From: CBDAQA01 sp965247815 | GTDB lineage: Bacteria > Planctomycetota > Phycisphaerae > Tepidisphaerales > Tepidisphaeraceae | Assembly: GCA_965247815.1 (NCBI GenBank) | Contig: CBDFHW010000009.1 | Coordinates: 62,001-126,000 of the forward strand | Direction of reading: 5' to 3' | DNA: 64,000 bases | In this document: one piece after another, positions 32,997 through 41,910 of the stretch | Layout of the letters: each line of letters begins with the position of its first letter | How positions within the stretch are numbered: the first letter of the stretch is position 1 | The notes under the pieces: model-generated | The model's input: the letters and a program-made list of their open reading frames with translations, nothing else | Told to the model about the DNA's origin: nothing | Databases searched by the model: none | Made by a program: the position numbers and the translations under genes

Positions 32997-35876
32997 ATGG
33001 ACACGTTTGATTTCGTCAACCGCGCCAACGCGGACTACATTGACCGGCTGTATCAGCAGTATCGAAAAGACCCACGGTCGGTCGATGACCAGTGGAAGGC
33101 GTTCTTCGCCGGGTTCGAGCTCGGTCAGGACCGCTCGACCGCCGGCACCGTGACGACCGACACGGGTCCCGCTTCGAGCAGCGCGGACTGGTCGACCGCC
33201 GGGATTTTCGACCTCGTGCACTCGTACCGCGAACTCGGTCACTTCGTTTCGAAGCTCGACCCGCTCGGGCACGACCGGCCGAACCACCCACTCCTTGAAC
33301 TGTCTAATTTCGGGATCACGACCAACCTTCTGGATCACGCCGTCAGCGGCGGGAGCTATTACGGCTGGACTGCAGGCACGCTCCGCGAACTGGTCGAAAA
33401 GCTCCGCGCGACCTACTGCAGAAACATTGGCGTCGAATTCACCGGCATCTCCGACAAGACCCAGCGCGACTGGCTGGTCCAGAAGATGGAGCCGATCCAG
33501 AACCGTCCGGAACTGACGATTCCGGAAAACCGGTCGTTGATGTATCAACTCGTGGCCGCGGAGGAATTCGAGCAGTACCTGCACCGACGGGAAGGCTTCC
33601 AGGGCAAGAAGCGGTTCTCGCTCGAGGGCGGGGAATCGCTGATCCCACTGTTGAACACGCTGATCGACGAGGGCGCGACGCTCGGGGTTGAAAAGCTGAT
33701 CATGGGCATGTCGCACCGCGGCCGGCTGAATGCGCTGGCGCACGTGCTGAACAAGCCGTACGAAATCATCCTCAGCGAATTCATCGAGACGAACCTGCCC
33801 CCGGATCACGAAGGGGACGGCGACGTCAAGTATCACCTCGGCTACGCCAACAGCCGGGCGACGCCCAGCAACAAGCGGGTCAAGGTTTCACTGCTCCCCA
33901 ACCCAAGCCACCTGGAACTGATCGACCCGATTCAACAGGGCATCGTGCGTTGCCAGCAGGAAGTGACCAACGATAAGGACCGCACCCGCGTGGTGCCGGT
34001 CACCATCCACGGCGACGCGGCGTTTACCGGCCAGGGGATCGTCTCTGAGACGCTGAACCTGTCCGAATTGCCCGGTTTCCGCACCGGCGGAACGATCCAC
34101 ATCATCGTGAACAACCAGATCGGGTTTACGACCTCCCCGGGCCAGGGACGGTTTACGCCATACCCGACCGACGTGGCGAAGATGATTCAAGCGCCGATTT
34201 TCCACGTCAACGGCGACGACCCCGAGGCGGTCGTCTGGGCCGCCAAACTGGCGATCGGTTTCCGTCAGCAGTTCAAGTGCGACGTGTTCATCGACATGTG
34301 GTGCTACCGCCGGTACGGCCACAACGAAAACGACGAACCAGAATTCACGCAGCCGAACATGTACCGCGAGATCAAGGCGCACAAGACCGTCCGCGCGCTG
34401 TACGCCGAACGGTTGATCGAAGACAAGCGGATCACCCAGGCCGACCTGGACGCGATGAAAAAGATCGTCGTCGAACGCCTCGACCAGGCCCGTGATCTGG
34501 CCCAGGTCGCCAAGCCCCGCACCCGGGTGCCCGCGTTCAGCGGTGTCTGGAAAGGGTTCGGCAAGCCGGGCGAAGACTGGTCGCTGAAGACCGGCGTCTC
34601 TCGCGACGTGCTGACGAAAATTTCCGACGCGGCGAACAAGTTCCCGGCGAATTTCACGCCGCATTCCAAGGCCGTCCGCATTATGAATGGTCGCGCGGAG
34701 ATGATAAAGTCGGGCAAAGGGATTGATTTCGGCACAGCCGAGATGCTCGCGTTCGGAACGCTGTTGCTGGAAGGCACGCCGATCCGGTTCACCGGTCAGG
34801 ACGTGGAGCGCGGGACATTCAGCCACCGGCATGCGGTGCTGCACGATTTCAACACCGGTGATTTGTACACGCCGCTGCAGCACCTCGACCCGAAACAAGC
34901 CAGGCTGTCGATCCGCAACACGATGCTGTCCGAGCTTGCCGTGCTCGGGTTCGAGTGGGGCTTTGCCTCGGCCGACCCGCGCAACCTGGTCTGCTGGGAA
35001 GCCCAGTTCGGCGATTTCGTCAACGGCGCTCAGTCGATCATCGACCAGATCATGGCCAGCGCCGAATCGAAATGGCGGTTCATGAACGGCCTGTGCATGC
35101 TGCTCCCGCACGGGTACGAAGGCCAGGGCCCGGAACACTCCAACGCCTACATCGAACGGTTCCTGTCGCTGTGCGCCGAGAACAACATGCAGGTGGTGAT
35201 TCCGAGCACGCCGGCCAGTTATTTCCACGTGCTGCGTCGGCAGGCGAACCGCAAGTTCCGCAAGCCGCTGATCCTGATGATGCCCAAAGCGCTGCTTAAG
35301 GTCGGAAGCCACAGCACGATCGACGAACTGATCGGCGACAGCCAATTTCAGACCGTCATCGACGACCCGACGAACCTGCCCGCGGCAGGCGTAAAGCGCG
35401 TGCTGCTGTGCAGCGGCAAGGTTTATTTCAGCCTGTTGCAGGCCCGCGATTTCGAACAGGACGCGAACCACAAACCGGTGCCCCGGACGCAGAAGATCAG
35501 CGACGTGGCGCTCGTCCGGGTCGAGCAGCCCTACCCGTTCCCGGGCAAAGAAATTGCCGCGGTGCTGGCCAAGTACCGCGGCGCCAAGCAGATTCTGTGG
35601 GTCCAGGAAGAACCGAAGAACCGCGGCTGCTGGACGTTCATGGAACCACGCTTGCGGGAAATGCTCCCGGCGGGCGCGACGCTGGGGTATTGCGGACGCG
35701 ACGCGGCGGCGAGCCCGGCGACCGGCAGTCACAAACAGCACGAGGCCGAGGAAGAAGAACTGCTCAGCCACGCACTGGACCTGATCGCCCGGGTGCCGGC
35801 GGTGAACACCGCGTCGGTCGCGGCCGTGGCGGCATCCTCGCCGGCGACGAGCTCGACCTCGTCGGTGTCCCAGTAG
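32997..35876 (+). CDS. sucA: 2-oxoglutarate dehydrogenase E1 component
   Basis: A 959-residue thiamine diphosphate-dependent decarboxylase of the tricarboxylic acid cycle. The N-terminus (FVNRANADYIDRLYQQYRKD, VDDQWKAFFAGFE) fits E1 chains. Later come GMSHRGRLNALAHVLNKP, the thiamine-binding region HGDAAFTGQGIVSETLNLSE and NNQIGFTT. The transketolase half has FTGQDVERGTFSHRHAVLHD and LPHGYEGQGPEHSNAYIERF. The last 60 residues are acidic and Ala/Ser-rich with an HEAEEEELLSH-type tail. E2 (sucB) is not adjacent, unlike the usual sucAB pair. Confidence 0.97.
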   Translation: MDTFDFVNRANADYIDRLYQQYRKDPRSVDDQWKAFFAGFELGQDRSTAGTVTTDTGPASSSADWSTAGIFDLVHSYRELGHFVSKLDPLGHDRPNHPLLELSNFGITTNLLDHAVSGGSYYGWTAGTLRELVEKLRATYCRNIGVEFTGISDKTQRDWLVQKMEPIQNRPELTIPENRSLMYQLVAAEEFEQYLHRREGFQGKKRFSLEGGESLIPLLNTLIDEGATLGVEKLIMGMSHRGRLNALAHVLNKPYEIILSEFIETNLPPDHEGDGDVKYHLGYANSRATPSNKRVKVSLLPNPSHLELIDPIQQGIVRCQQEVTNDKDRTRVVPVTIHGDAAFTGQGIVSETLNLSELPGFRTGGTIHIIVNNQIGFTTSPGQGRFTPYPTDVAKMIQAPIFHVNGDDPEAVVWAAKLAIGFRQQFKCDVFIDMWCYRRYGHNENDEPEFTQPNMYREIKAHKTVRALYAERLIEDKRITQADLDAMKKIVVERLDQARDLAQVAKPRTRVPAFSGVWKGFGKPGEDWSLKTGVSRDVLTKISDAANKFPANFTPHSKAVRIMNGRAEMIKSGKGIDFGTAEMLAFGTLLLEGTPIRFTGQDVERGTFSHRHAVLHDFNTGDLYTPLQHLDPKQARLSIRNTMLSELAVLGFEWGFASADPRNLVCWEAQFGDFVNGAQSIIDQIMASAESKWRFMNGLCMLLPHGYEGQGPEHSNAYIERFLSLCAENNMQVVIPSTPASYFHVLRRQANRKFRKPLILMMPKALLKVGSHSTIDELIGDSQFQTVIDDPTNLPAAGVKRVLLCSGKVYFSLLQARDFEQDANHKPVPRTQKISDVALVRVEQPYPFPGKEIAAVLAKYRGAKQILWVQEEPKNRGCWTFMEPRLREMLPAGATLGYCGRDAAASPATGSHKQHEAEEEELLSHALDLIARVPAVNTASVAAVAASSPATSSTSSVSQ

Positions 35877-35900
35877 AGTCCTGTCTACCCGGACACCCCG

Positions 35901-37145
35901 ATGGCGAACGCGCGACCGAATGTCCCGGCAACCGCCGTCACATTCGGTTGCGCGGGCATGGGCGGGTACGCCGGTCACATCTGCGATCTGCTTCTGACCG
36001 AAAGCCTTCGGCCCAACCCGCCCGTTCGATTCGCGGCCGTCTGTGACCCGCACCCGGAAGACCACGCGGAGCTACTCGACCGCCTTTGTAAGGCGAACGT
36101 CAAAGTCTTCAAAGGCTACCCCGAACTGCTGAACCAATCGCTCGACGCGGTCTGGCTGCCACTGCCGATTCATCTACACCGGTGGGCGACCGAGCTCGCG
36201 CTCGACGCCGGGTCGGCGGTCATGTGCGAGAAGCCCGTAGCCGGCGCGGTCGACGACCACGACGCCATCACCGCCGCGCGTGACCGCACCCGTCTCCCGG
36301 TGGCCGTCGGCTATCAGGACATCTACGACCCGTGCATTTTCGAACTGAAGCAAACCCTGCTTTCAGGAGCGATCGGGACCGTGCGGCAGATCGTCCTGCG
36401 CGGTACGTGGCCCCGGGCGACGAGCTACTTCCGCCGCAACGACTGGGCGGGGAAGCTGCGCGGCAACGGCAGCTGGGTTTTGGACAGCCCGGCCAACAAT
36501 GCCATGTCGCATTTTCTGAATCTCGCGTTGTTCCTGGCCGGCTCGTCTTCGCGACAGTCGGCCGACCCGCGGGCGGTCGATGCCGAGTTGTACCGCGTCA
36601 ATGACATCGAAAATTTTGATACCTGCGCACTGCGGATTCAAACCCGCGAGGGACCGACGCTGCTGGTGCTGCTGACCCACGCGTGCCGGGTGAATTTCGG
36701 CCCGGTGATCGAGTTCCGCGGCACCGAAGGCGTGGCCGAATACACCGCGTACCGGGGGTTCACCGTTTTCAGGGGCGGCAAGGACAGTTCGGTCGCAGCG
36801 CACGCGAACGTGCGGGCCGTGATGCTCGACCGCTTTTGCCGGTGGACCCGCGGTACGCTGGGCGACGACCTGGTGGCGACGCTGGAAACGTCGCGGACGC
36901 CGCTGGTCGTCGTCAATGGCGCGTCCGAGGCCAGCCGCGTTATCGACGTCGATGTTGAATACATCGGTATGGACCCGACCTTCGAAAGCGGCCCGCTTCG
37001 GTTCATTAAGGGAATTGAGCAGGCCTTCGAGATTTGCGGCCAGCGGTTTCTGCTCCCCAGCGAAACCGGGGCCTGCCCGTGGGCCTCGGCCTTCGGTTCG
37101 CGCGATCTTACCAACTATCACCACTTCGCCGGCCCCCGGTTTTAA
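35901..37145 (+). CDS. Gfo/Idh/MocA family oxidoreductase
   Basis: A 414-residue NAD(P)-dependent oxidoreductase. The Rossmann start is FGCAGMGGYAGHICDLLL, with FAAVCDPHPED. The conserved catalytic/cofactor motif is VMCEKPVAG and a following GYQDIYDPCIF. The second half is the dimerisation fold with ENFDTCALRIQTREG. These enzymes act on sugars, inositols or related alcohols; planctomycetes encode many. It lies 24 bases after sucA. Substrate unknown. Confidence 0.9.
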   Translation: MANARPNVPATAVTFGCAGMGGYAGHICDLLLTESLRPNPPVRFAAVCDPHPEDHAELLDRLCKANVKVFKGYPELLNQSLDAVWLPLPIHLHRWATELALDAGSAVMCEKPVAGAVDDHDAITAARDRTRLPVAVGYQDIYDPCIFELKQTLLSGAIGTVRQIVLRGTWPRATSYFRRNDWAGKLRGNGSWVLDSPANNAMSHFLNLALFLAGSSSRQSADPRAVDAELYRVNDIENFDTCALRIQTREGPTLLVLLTHACRVNFGPVIEFRGTEGVAEYTAYRGFTVFRGGKDSSVAAHANVRAVMLDRFCRWTRGTLGDDLVATLETSRTPLVVVNGASEASRVIDVDVEYIGMDPTFESGPLRFIKGIEQAFEICGQRFLLPSETGACPWASAFGSRDLTNYHHFAGPRF

Positions 37146-37209
37146 AGTCGAGCTCGCTATTACGCCCGTCGCTTGCTTGCACTATGCTGCGGCGTAACAA
37201 GGAGCCAAC

Positions 37210-37602
37210 ATGGGTCTGAACGAGCGGCGGAAGATTCAGGAATTGCAGACGGTCACCTTCCCCGCGCGGGTCAAGGAGATCGAAGAAATCTGCGGTAAGG
37301 CAATTCCGTACGACGTCGACTGGGACAGCTTCTCCGACGACCTAGAAGGGTTGAACTTCATCGACAACTTATCCTGTCACCGCCTGAACATGGCGCTCCG
37401 CGTGATCTGCCAGGACGCGATCGGCAAGCAGGCGGTCGTCGAAGGACTTCGCGTCATCAAGCTGAAGAACGTCAAAGATAAAACGCAGATGAAGCTCGAA
37501 TTCGCCGGCGGCGCACTCGAGATGCACTGCGCGTACTCCATGCGTACCGACGGCATGTACGACGACAACACGATCCGCAAACTGCTGATCGACAAGCTCT
37601 GA
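37210..37602 (+). CDS. Hypothetical protein, 130 residues
   Basis: ATG with AAGGAG six bases upstream, so the start is firm. A soluble alpha/beta protein with two parts: a helical N-terminus (NERRKIQELQTVTFPARVKE) with an acidic DVDWDSFSDDLEGLNFIDNL, and a C-terminus with repeated beta strands (IKLKNVKDKTQMKLEFAGGA). No signal or membrane segment. I do not recognise a named family. A terminator follows directly. Confidence 0.75.
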   Translation: MGLNERRKIQELQTVTFPARVKEIEEICGKAIPYDVDWDSFSDDLEGLNFIDNLSCHRLNMALRVICQDAIGKQAVVEGLRVIKLKNVKDKTQMKLEFAGGALEMHCAYSMRTDGMYDDNTIRKLLIDKL

Positions 37603-37630
37603 TCGCCAGGGCGTTGTCCGACTCAATCAC

Positions 37631-37670
37631 AAAAACAGCCCGCGCCGGTCGGTGCGGGCTGTTCTATTTC
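37631..37670. terminator. Bidirectional rho-independent terminator
   Basis: A 10-bp stem (37634-37643 with 37654-37663) with a 10-base loop. It has AAAAA on the left and TTCTATTTC on the right. It lies between the plus-strand hypothetical gene and the convergent LysM gene and can serve both. Confidence 0.85.
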
Positions 37671-37695
37671 TTGTGCCGACCGAGTCAGGCAGTCT

Positions 37696-38157
37696 TCATG
37701 GCAATACGAGTTTCTGTCCCACGCGGAGCTTCGCGGCGGTGACGCCGGGATTCGCGCCGGTGATCTTCTTCCATGCCTTGCCGGTGCCGTACGCGTTCTT
37801 GGCGATGCTGAACAGCGTCTCGCCGTGACGCACGACGTGCACGGTGCCTGCCCCGCCGGAGGTCGATCCGCTGGTCGTGGTCGACATGATCGTCGTCACC
37901 GGGGCGGACGTGATGGTCGTCGTCTGCTGCTCGGTGGTGACCGGCTGCGGGGCGACGGGGATCACGGCCGACGTGTCGTACAACGGCGGCTGATAAGACG
38001 CCGGTTCGACCGGGCGGATGTCGGTCACGTCGCTGCGGAACCCGGTCTGGGCGGTTTTGTCCGGCGCGTTCCCGTTGCAACCGACGACGCAGGCTGCGCC
38101 GCCGAAGGCCAACGCGGCGGTCACGATCGAACGAACGGTGCTGCTGATAAGTGTCAT
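37696..38157 (-). CDS. LysM-domain lipoprotein
   Basis: A 153-residue exported lipoprotein. The signal ends at VVGC (lipobox), about residue 27. A Thr/Pro/Ala-rich linker (TTEQQTTTITSAPVTTI) follows. The C-terminal LysM domain reads HVVRHGETLFSIAKNAYGTG and ITGANPGVTAAKLRVGQKLV, with the normal spacing. LysM domains bind peptidoglycan or similar N-acetylglucosamine polymers. No catalytic domain accompanies it, so it is probably an anchor or scaffold. Confidence 0.93.
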   Translation of the reverse strand: MTLISSTVRSIVTAALAFGGAACVVGCNGNAPDKTAQTGFRSDVTDIRPVEPASYQPPLYDTSAVIPVAPQPVTTEQQTTTITSAPVTTIMSTTTSGSTSGGAGTVHVVRHGETLFSIAKNAYGTGKAWKKITGANPGVTAAKLRVGQKLVLP

Positions 38158-38330
38158 GTCCCGGCTCCTTATGCCGTTAGTGGGTTTCTGATTCGCTGAT
38201 GCTGAAACTATCGGACGAAGCGACCCCGCAGCTTGAACTCGTTCGGATGCTTAAAAGCCGACGGACGAATTGCCCGGGCGATCGCGTCGCGCCTGTACGC
38301 GGGATAAACCGCCGGTAGAGTTCGGCCCGG

Positions 38331-39266
38331 ATGACCGTTCACGGACTGCTGATTTTTTTAGTGGTGCTCGCCATGACCGGGCTGGGGTCGGCTTTGATCT
38401 TCGTTGGACTGATGACCCGCGCGATTTTGTGCCCGCCGAGGATGACCGACGGCAAAGCCACTTACCTGCTGCAACGCCTGTCCCCCGGTGACCTGGGGCT
38501 CGTCTTCGATTTTCAGTCGTTCGATGTCCGGGACGCCCGCGGCGGACGATTGAAGATGGCGAGCTGGTGGATCCCCGCCCCGAACAACGACGGGCGGTGC
38601 GTGGTCCTGATACATGGGTATGCCGACGCCAAGGTCGGCGCGATCGCCTGGGCCCCACTGCTGCACCGCGCGGGCTTAAACGTCCTCGCCATCGACCTGC
38701 GGGCGCACGGCGAAAGCGACGGCACTTTTTGCACCGGCGGATATTTCGAACGCGACGACGTTCAGCAGATTCTCGGGCAGTTGCAGACGACCCGGCCGCT
38801 CGAGACCGGGCGATTGTTTTTATTCGGCGTCAGTCTCGGGGCGGCCGTCGCCGCCGCCGTCGCCGCGGGTCGCACCGACATTCAAGGTGTGATCCTGGAG
38901 TCCCCCTTCGCCGACTACCGCCGGGCGATCGCCGCGCACGCCAGGGTCATCGGCCTGCCCGGGGGGTTGATGCTCCGGGCGGCGGTTGGTTTGGCCGAAT
39001 GGCTGTGCATGGCAAAGTTTAAGGCCGTTCGACCGGCCGATATGATCCGCGACATCATCTGCCCTGTTCTCGCGATCGTCGGCGGCGATGACCCCCTGCT
39101 GGACCGGAACGACATCGACGTGATGGCTGCCGCGGTGCAGCACGACCGGGCGGCACCGGGGTCGAATCTGTGGGTCGTGCCTGAAGCGGGTCACCTGACG
39201 GCCGTGCAGGTAGACCCGGCGGAATATCAGCGCCGCGTCGAACAAATCGTCGGGACGGCCGTGTGA
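38331..39266 (+). CDS. Alpha/beta hydrolase, membrane-anchored
   Basis: A 311-residue protein with an N-terminal membrane segment (LLIFLVVLAMTGLGSALIFV). The hydrolase core has the oxyanion motif VLIHGYADAK and LNVLAIDLRAHGESDG. The nucleophile Ser is in LFGVSLGAAVAAAVAAG. The acid is expected in VGGDDPLLDRND, and the His in VPEAGHLTAVQVDP. The catalytic triad is complete. Similar proteins include S9-like peptidases and esterases. The active side faces the periplasm or outside if the anchor is an N-terminal signal; the substrate is unknown. Confidence 0.88.
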   Translation: MTVHGLLIFLVVLAMTGLGSALIFVGLMTRAILCPPRMTDGKATYLLQRLSPGDLGLVFDFQSFDVRDARGGRLKMASWWIPAPNNDGRCVVLIHGYADAKVGAIAWAPLLHRAGLNVLAIDLRAHGESDGTFCTGGYFERDDVQQILGQLQTTRPLETGRLFLFGVSLGAAVAAAVAAGRTDIQGVILESPFADYRRAIAAHARVIGLPGGLMLRAAVGLAEWLCMAKFKAVRPADMIRDIICPVLAIVGGDDPLLDRNDIDVMAAAVQHDRAAPGSNLWVVPEAGHLTAVQVDPAEYQRRVEQIVGTAV

Positions 39267-39487
39267 TCGGACCGACTCTCTAATGAAAAACTTGCGACAG
39301 CCTCACGTGTCATTTTCGACGTCCGGCAGGGTCGTGATGGGGCACGAAAATGAAGTCGGTATTCCGCATGCCCGGAAAAGCTTTGAATGCTAGAATCCGC
39401 TAGCGGCGATAATTTGATAAGTCACTGTCGGCGAAAAAATAACGCCCTTCATCCGGCGTTAAGGTATTGTCGGTTGGAATTGACCTG

Positions 39488-40117
39488 ATGTCTGCAAGAG
39501 CTGCGATTGAACCCAGGCTGACGGTCGTGTTCCCGCCCCAAAGCGCGAACGCCGAAGGGATCACACCCACGTCGGAGCGAACCGACGAGGCGCTGGCGAT
39601 TCGGCTCCGCGACGGCGACGTGGCTGCGGGAGAAGTGCTCGTTCAGCGGTATTATGTGCCGTTGACGCGGTATCTCAGGCGGTTGTCCGGCAGTGAACAC
39701 ATGGCCGAGGAGTTGCACCAGCAAACCTGGCTGAGCGTGCTCGATCACCTGGGCCGGTTCGACCCGGCATCGACCTCCGGCGGTTTTAAGGCCTGGCTGT
39801 ACCGAATCGCTTCGAACAAAACGCACGACCATTGGCGGTCCAAGGGGCGTGAAAAAGTCGCGACCGATGGGCTTAAACTGGTCACCGACGAGGAGCTTCC
39901 GCCGGCGGACAGTCGGCTCGACAGCACCGAGCAGCAGGAAAAGCTGAAGCGTGCGATCGAACTGCTGCCCGAAGCGCAGAAACAGGTTCTGATGCTGCGG
40001 TATTACAGCAATATGAAGTTCGTGGACATCGCCAAGACGCTGGGCTGTCCGTTAAACACGGCACTGGGGCGAATGCACAAAGCGACACTTAAATTACGGC
40101 AATTGATGGAACAGTGA
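39488..40117 (+). CDS. ECF-type RNA polymerase sigma factor
   Basis: Start at ATG 39488; a TTG at 39467 would add seven residues. 209 residues. Region 2 is ALAIRLRDGDVAAGEVLVQR, then YYVPLTRYLRRLSG and EELHQQTWLSVLDHLGRFD. Region 4 is IELLPEAQKQVLMLRYYSNM then FVDIAKTLGCPLNTALGRMH, a clear sigma-70 region 4 HTH. There is no region 1 or 3, as usual for ECF sigmas. The next gene, at 40239, encodes a membrane protein likely to be its anti-sigma partner. Confidence 0.9.
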   Translation: MSARAAIEPRLTVVFPPQSANAEGITPTSERTDEALAIRLRDGDVAAGEVLVQRYYVPLTRYLRRLSGSEHMAEELHQQTWLSVLDHLGRFDPASTSGGFKAWLYRIASNKTHDHWRSKGREKVATDGLKLVTDEELPPADSRLDSTEQQEKLKRAIELLPEAQKQVLMLRYYSNMKFVDIAKTLGCPLNTALGRMHKATLKLRQLMEQ

Positions 40118-40238
40118 GCCGGTTCGGGCGTTTGATGGTGAGACGTGACAGACAGACCGGCATGGTGTTTCACGCCGGGTGCGAAAATAAGTGTTTTTGC
40201 CTGCCGATAAGCACCGGGGGCGGAATCGCAAGGCTTTT

Positions 40239-40844
40239 ATGTCCAGCTTGATTCAGGAACTCGAAAACAACGAAGCGCTGCTGCTGATGTACGTCGCCGA
40301 CGAACTCCCGGCCGAGGACAAGCTGGAGGTCGAGCAGATGCTCGCCAGCGACGGCAGTCTGCGCATGGAACTGGAGGAGATTCGCTCTGCAATGGCCTCA
40401 TCGCTTCACGGGCTGTCGACACTCGACGAACTCGAACCGATTTCAGCGTCGACCGAGGCGATTGCGCTGCGGTCTACCTCCCGGATGATGAAGCAATGGC
40501 ACGTGGATCGGCTTCGAATGCAACCCGAACCGACGGCGAAAAAACCGCGTTACCCGGCCTGGGTCGTCCCTACCGCAGCCGCGGCTTCGATCCTGCTGGG
40601 CGTTGTTGGTTGGTGGGGTATCACTTCAGACGCCAGGCTCCCGACTATGGATGGCCAGAAGATAGCGGAGAACACAACCGAAGCACCTGCCGTCGAACCC
40701 GTCGACGAGCACGCGAGGTTGCTGGTCGATTCGCTTAGCAACGAGCCGACGGACCTCGTCGATGCTGAAAATCAGGCCAAGACCCTGGTCTCCAGAACAG
40801 AGGATCCAACGTCGTCTCTTCTGTTGGACGAGCTCTCGAATTAG
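40239..40844 (+). CDS. Putative anti-sigma factor (single-pass membrane protein)
   Basis: Start at ATG 40239, giving 201 residues. The cytoplasmic N-terminus (NNEALLLMYVADELPAEDKL, VEQMLASDGSLRMELEEIRS) resembles the sigma-binding helices of anti-sigma factors, including the short ELPAEDKxxVExxL form. It lacks the HxxxCxxC zinc motif. One membrane segment (about 108-125, AWVVPTAAAASILLGVVGWW) separates it from an acidic periplasmic tail. The position immediately behind the ECF sigma gene supports the call, but no binding residues prove it. Confidence 0.7.
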   Translation: MSSLIQELENNEALLLMYVADELPAEDKLEVEQMLASDGSLRMELEEIRSAMASSLHGLSTLDELEPISASTEAIALRSTSRMMKQWHVDRLRMQPEPTAKKPRYPAWVVPTAAAASILLGVVGWWGITSDARLPTMDGQKIAENTTEAPAVEPVDEHARLLVDSLSNEPTDLVDAENQAKTLVSRTEDPTSSLLLDELSN

Positions 40845-40897
40845 GCTTCAAAGAGATACCCTCACAGGGTCGACGGATAACACGAGCCGTGGCAAAC

Positions 40898-41725
40898 ATG
40901 CACAGCAAGATATCAATTAGCGTCGGGGTCGCCTTGCTCGGAGCCGTGGCGTGGACGGCATGGGGCAGCCGTTCGTCGGCAGAAACCGACGGCCAGGCGT
41001 CCGTCGTCGCGGCAGTTACTGCGCCGCAGACCACCCCCGAGGCTACAGCAGAGCCCACCACCGCCCCGACAGCAGTTGCTAAAAGTATCGCCGAGCCGAC
41101 CACCGCCCCTGCTTTGACCGAGCCGTACCGCGACCGCGGCGCTCGCTTCGGTGATCAATCGATCGGCCGACGTGTACGGGGTCCCGGTCTCATGGGAATG
41201 GGGCGTGGCTCGCTGTCGGACGAAGAAAGCTCGCAGCGACGCGAAGCCCTGGGATTCTGGCTGGAAAATTCGCCCAAACGCTACCAGGCGATGATGGAGA
41301 TCAGTTCGCCCGCACAGAGAAACGACGTCGAAGACGACGTCACCCGGATCTACGTGGGGTGGAAGCGATTACAGCCGGCAATCTTCGCCTCGATCATCGA
41401 GCGGGTCCGGGCGGAAGACGGGATCTTTCACCTCGTCCAAGAGCTTAAAAAACCGAACGCGGATGTCAAAACGTTGAAGCCGGCCTTAAGGGAATCCGTC
41501 GCGGCGCTGGTGCAGATCAACCTGAAAGAGCGTCAGCTGCGGATCGACCAACTTTCCAAGACGCTGGCCGAGCAGCAGAGCAGCCTGTCCCGCGATTTAG
41601 ACCCCGCCCGCTTTGAGACGTTGGTCGACGACCGGATGGCCGCGGTCATGAACCCCAAGGCCAACCGCAATCGCGGTCGAAATCGCTCCGACGGTGCGAT
41701 CGATCTGCCCACCCCGATGCGGTAG
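40898..41725 (+). CDS. Exported helical protein, third gene of the sigma cluster
   Basis: Start at ATG 40898 (a GTG at 40889 is also possible), 275 residues. The N-terminus is a signal or anchor (ISISVGVALLGAVAWTAWG). A linker with a duplicated Glu-Pro-Thr-Thr motif (EPTTAP at two places) follows. The C-terminal 170 residues are highly charged and helical: SLSDEESSQRREALGFWLEN, PALRESVAALVQINLKERQL, LSKTLAEQQSSLSRDL. This resembles the CpxP/Spy style of periplasmic regulators, but no LTxxQ repeats are evident. It may be a periplasmic sensor for the ECF sigma system. Role inferred from position. Confidence 0.7.
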   Translation: MHSKISISVGVALLGAVAWTAWGSRSSAETDGQASVVAAVTAPQTTPEATAEPTTAPTAVAKSIAEPTTAPALTEPYRDRGARFGDQSIGRRVRGPGLMGMGRGSLSDEESSQRREALGFWLENSPKRYQAMMEISSPAQRNDVEDDVTRIYVGWKRLQPAIFASIIERVRAEDGIFHLVQELKKPNADVKTLKPALRESVAALVQINLKERQLRIDQLSKTLAEQQSSLSRDLDPARFETLVDDRMAAVMNPKANRNRGRNRSDGAIDLPTPMR

Positions 41726-41771
41726 GCAAGCAGTAACTTTCGTAAGTCGAGCGACCAAATTCCGAGGCAAG

Positions 41772-41803
41772 AAAAAAGGGCCGTCCCCTCCGGGGGCGGC
41801 CCT
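41772..41803 (-). terminator. Rho-independent terminator for the HTH-receiver gene
   Basis: A GC-rich stem (41777-41788 with 41793-41803, one bulged base) with a 4-base loop. Reading the minus strand, the stem is followed by six T. It lies 108 bases past the stop of the minus-strand gene at 41911. In the plus direction no T-run follows. Confidence 0.85.
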
Positions 41804-41910
41804 CCGCGTTCTCACGAACGCGATGTGCTTTTGTCTCCTGAGTGTTACGCGGGCTGTGGAGAAAAGTTTGCCCGCAGTAACAAAAATCTCCCCCCGGCCC
41901 TGAATGCCGA

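Noticed and set aside
33888..36065. Very long minus-strand reading frame (725 residues) inside sucA
   Set aside because: It is antisense to an unmistakable dehydrogenase gene. The high GC at third positions removes stops from the opposite strand. The product is Arg/Val/Gly-rich without any motif.
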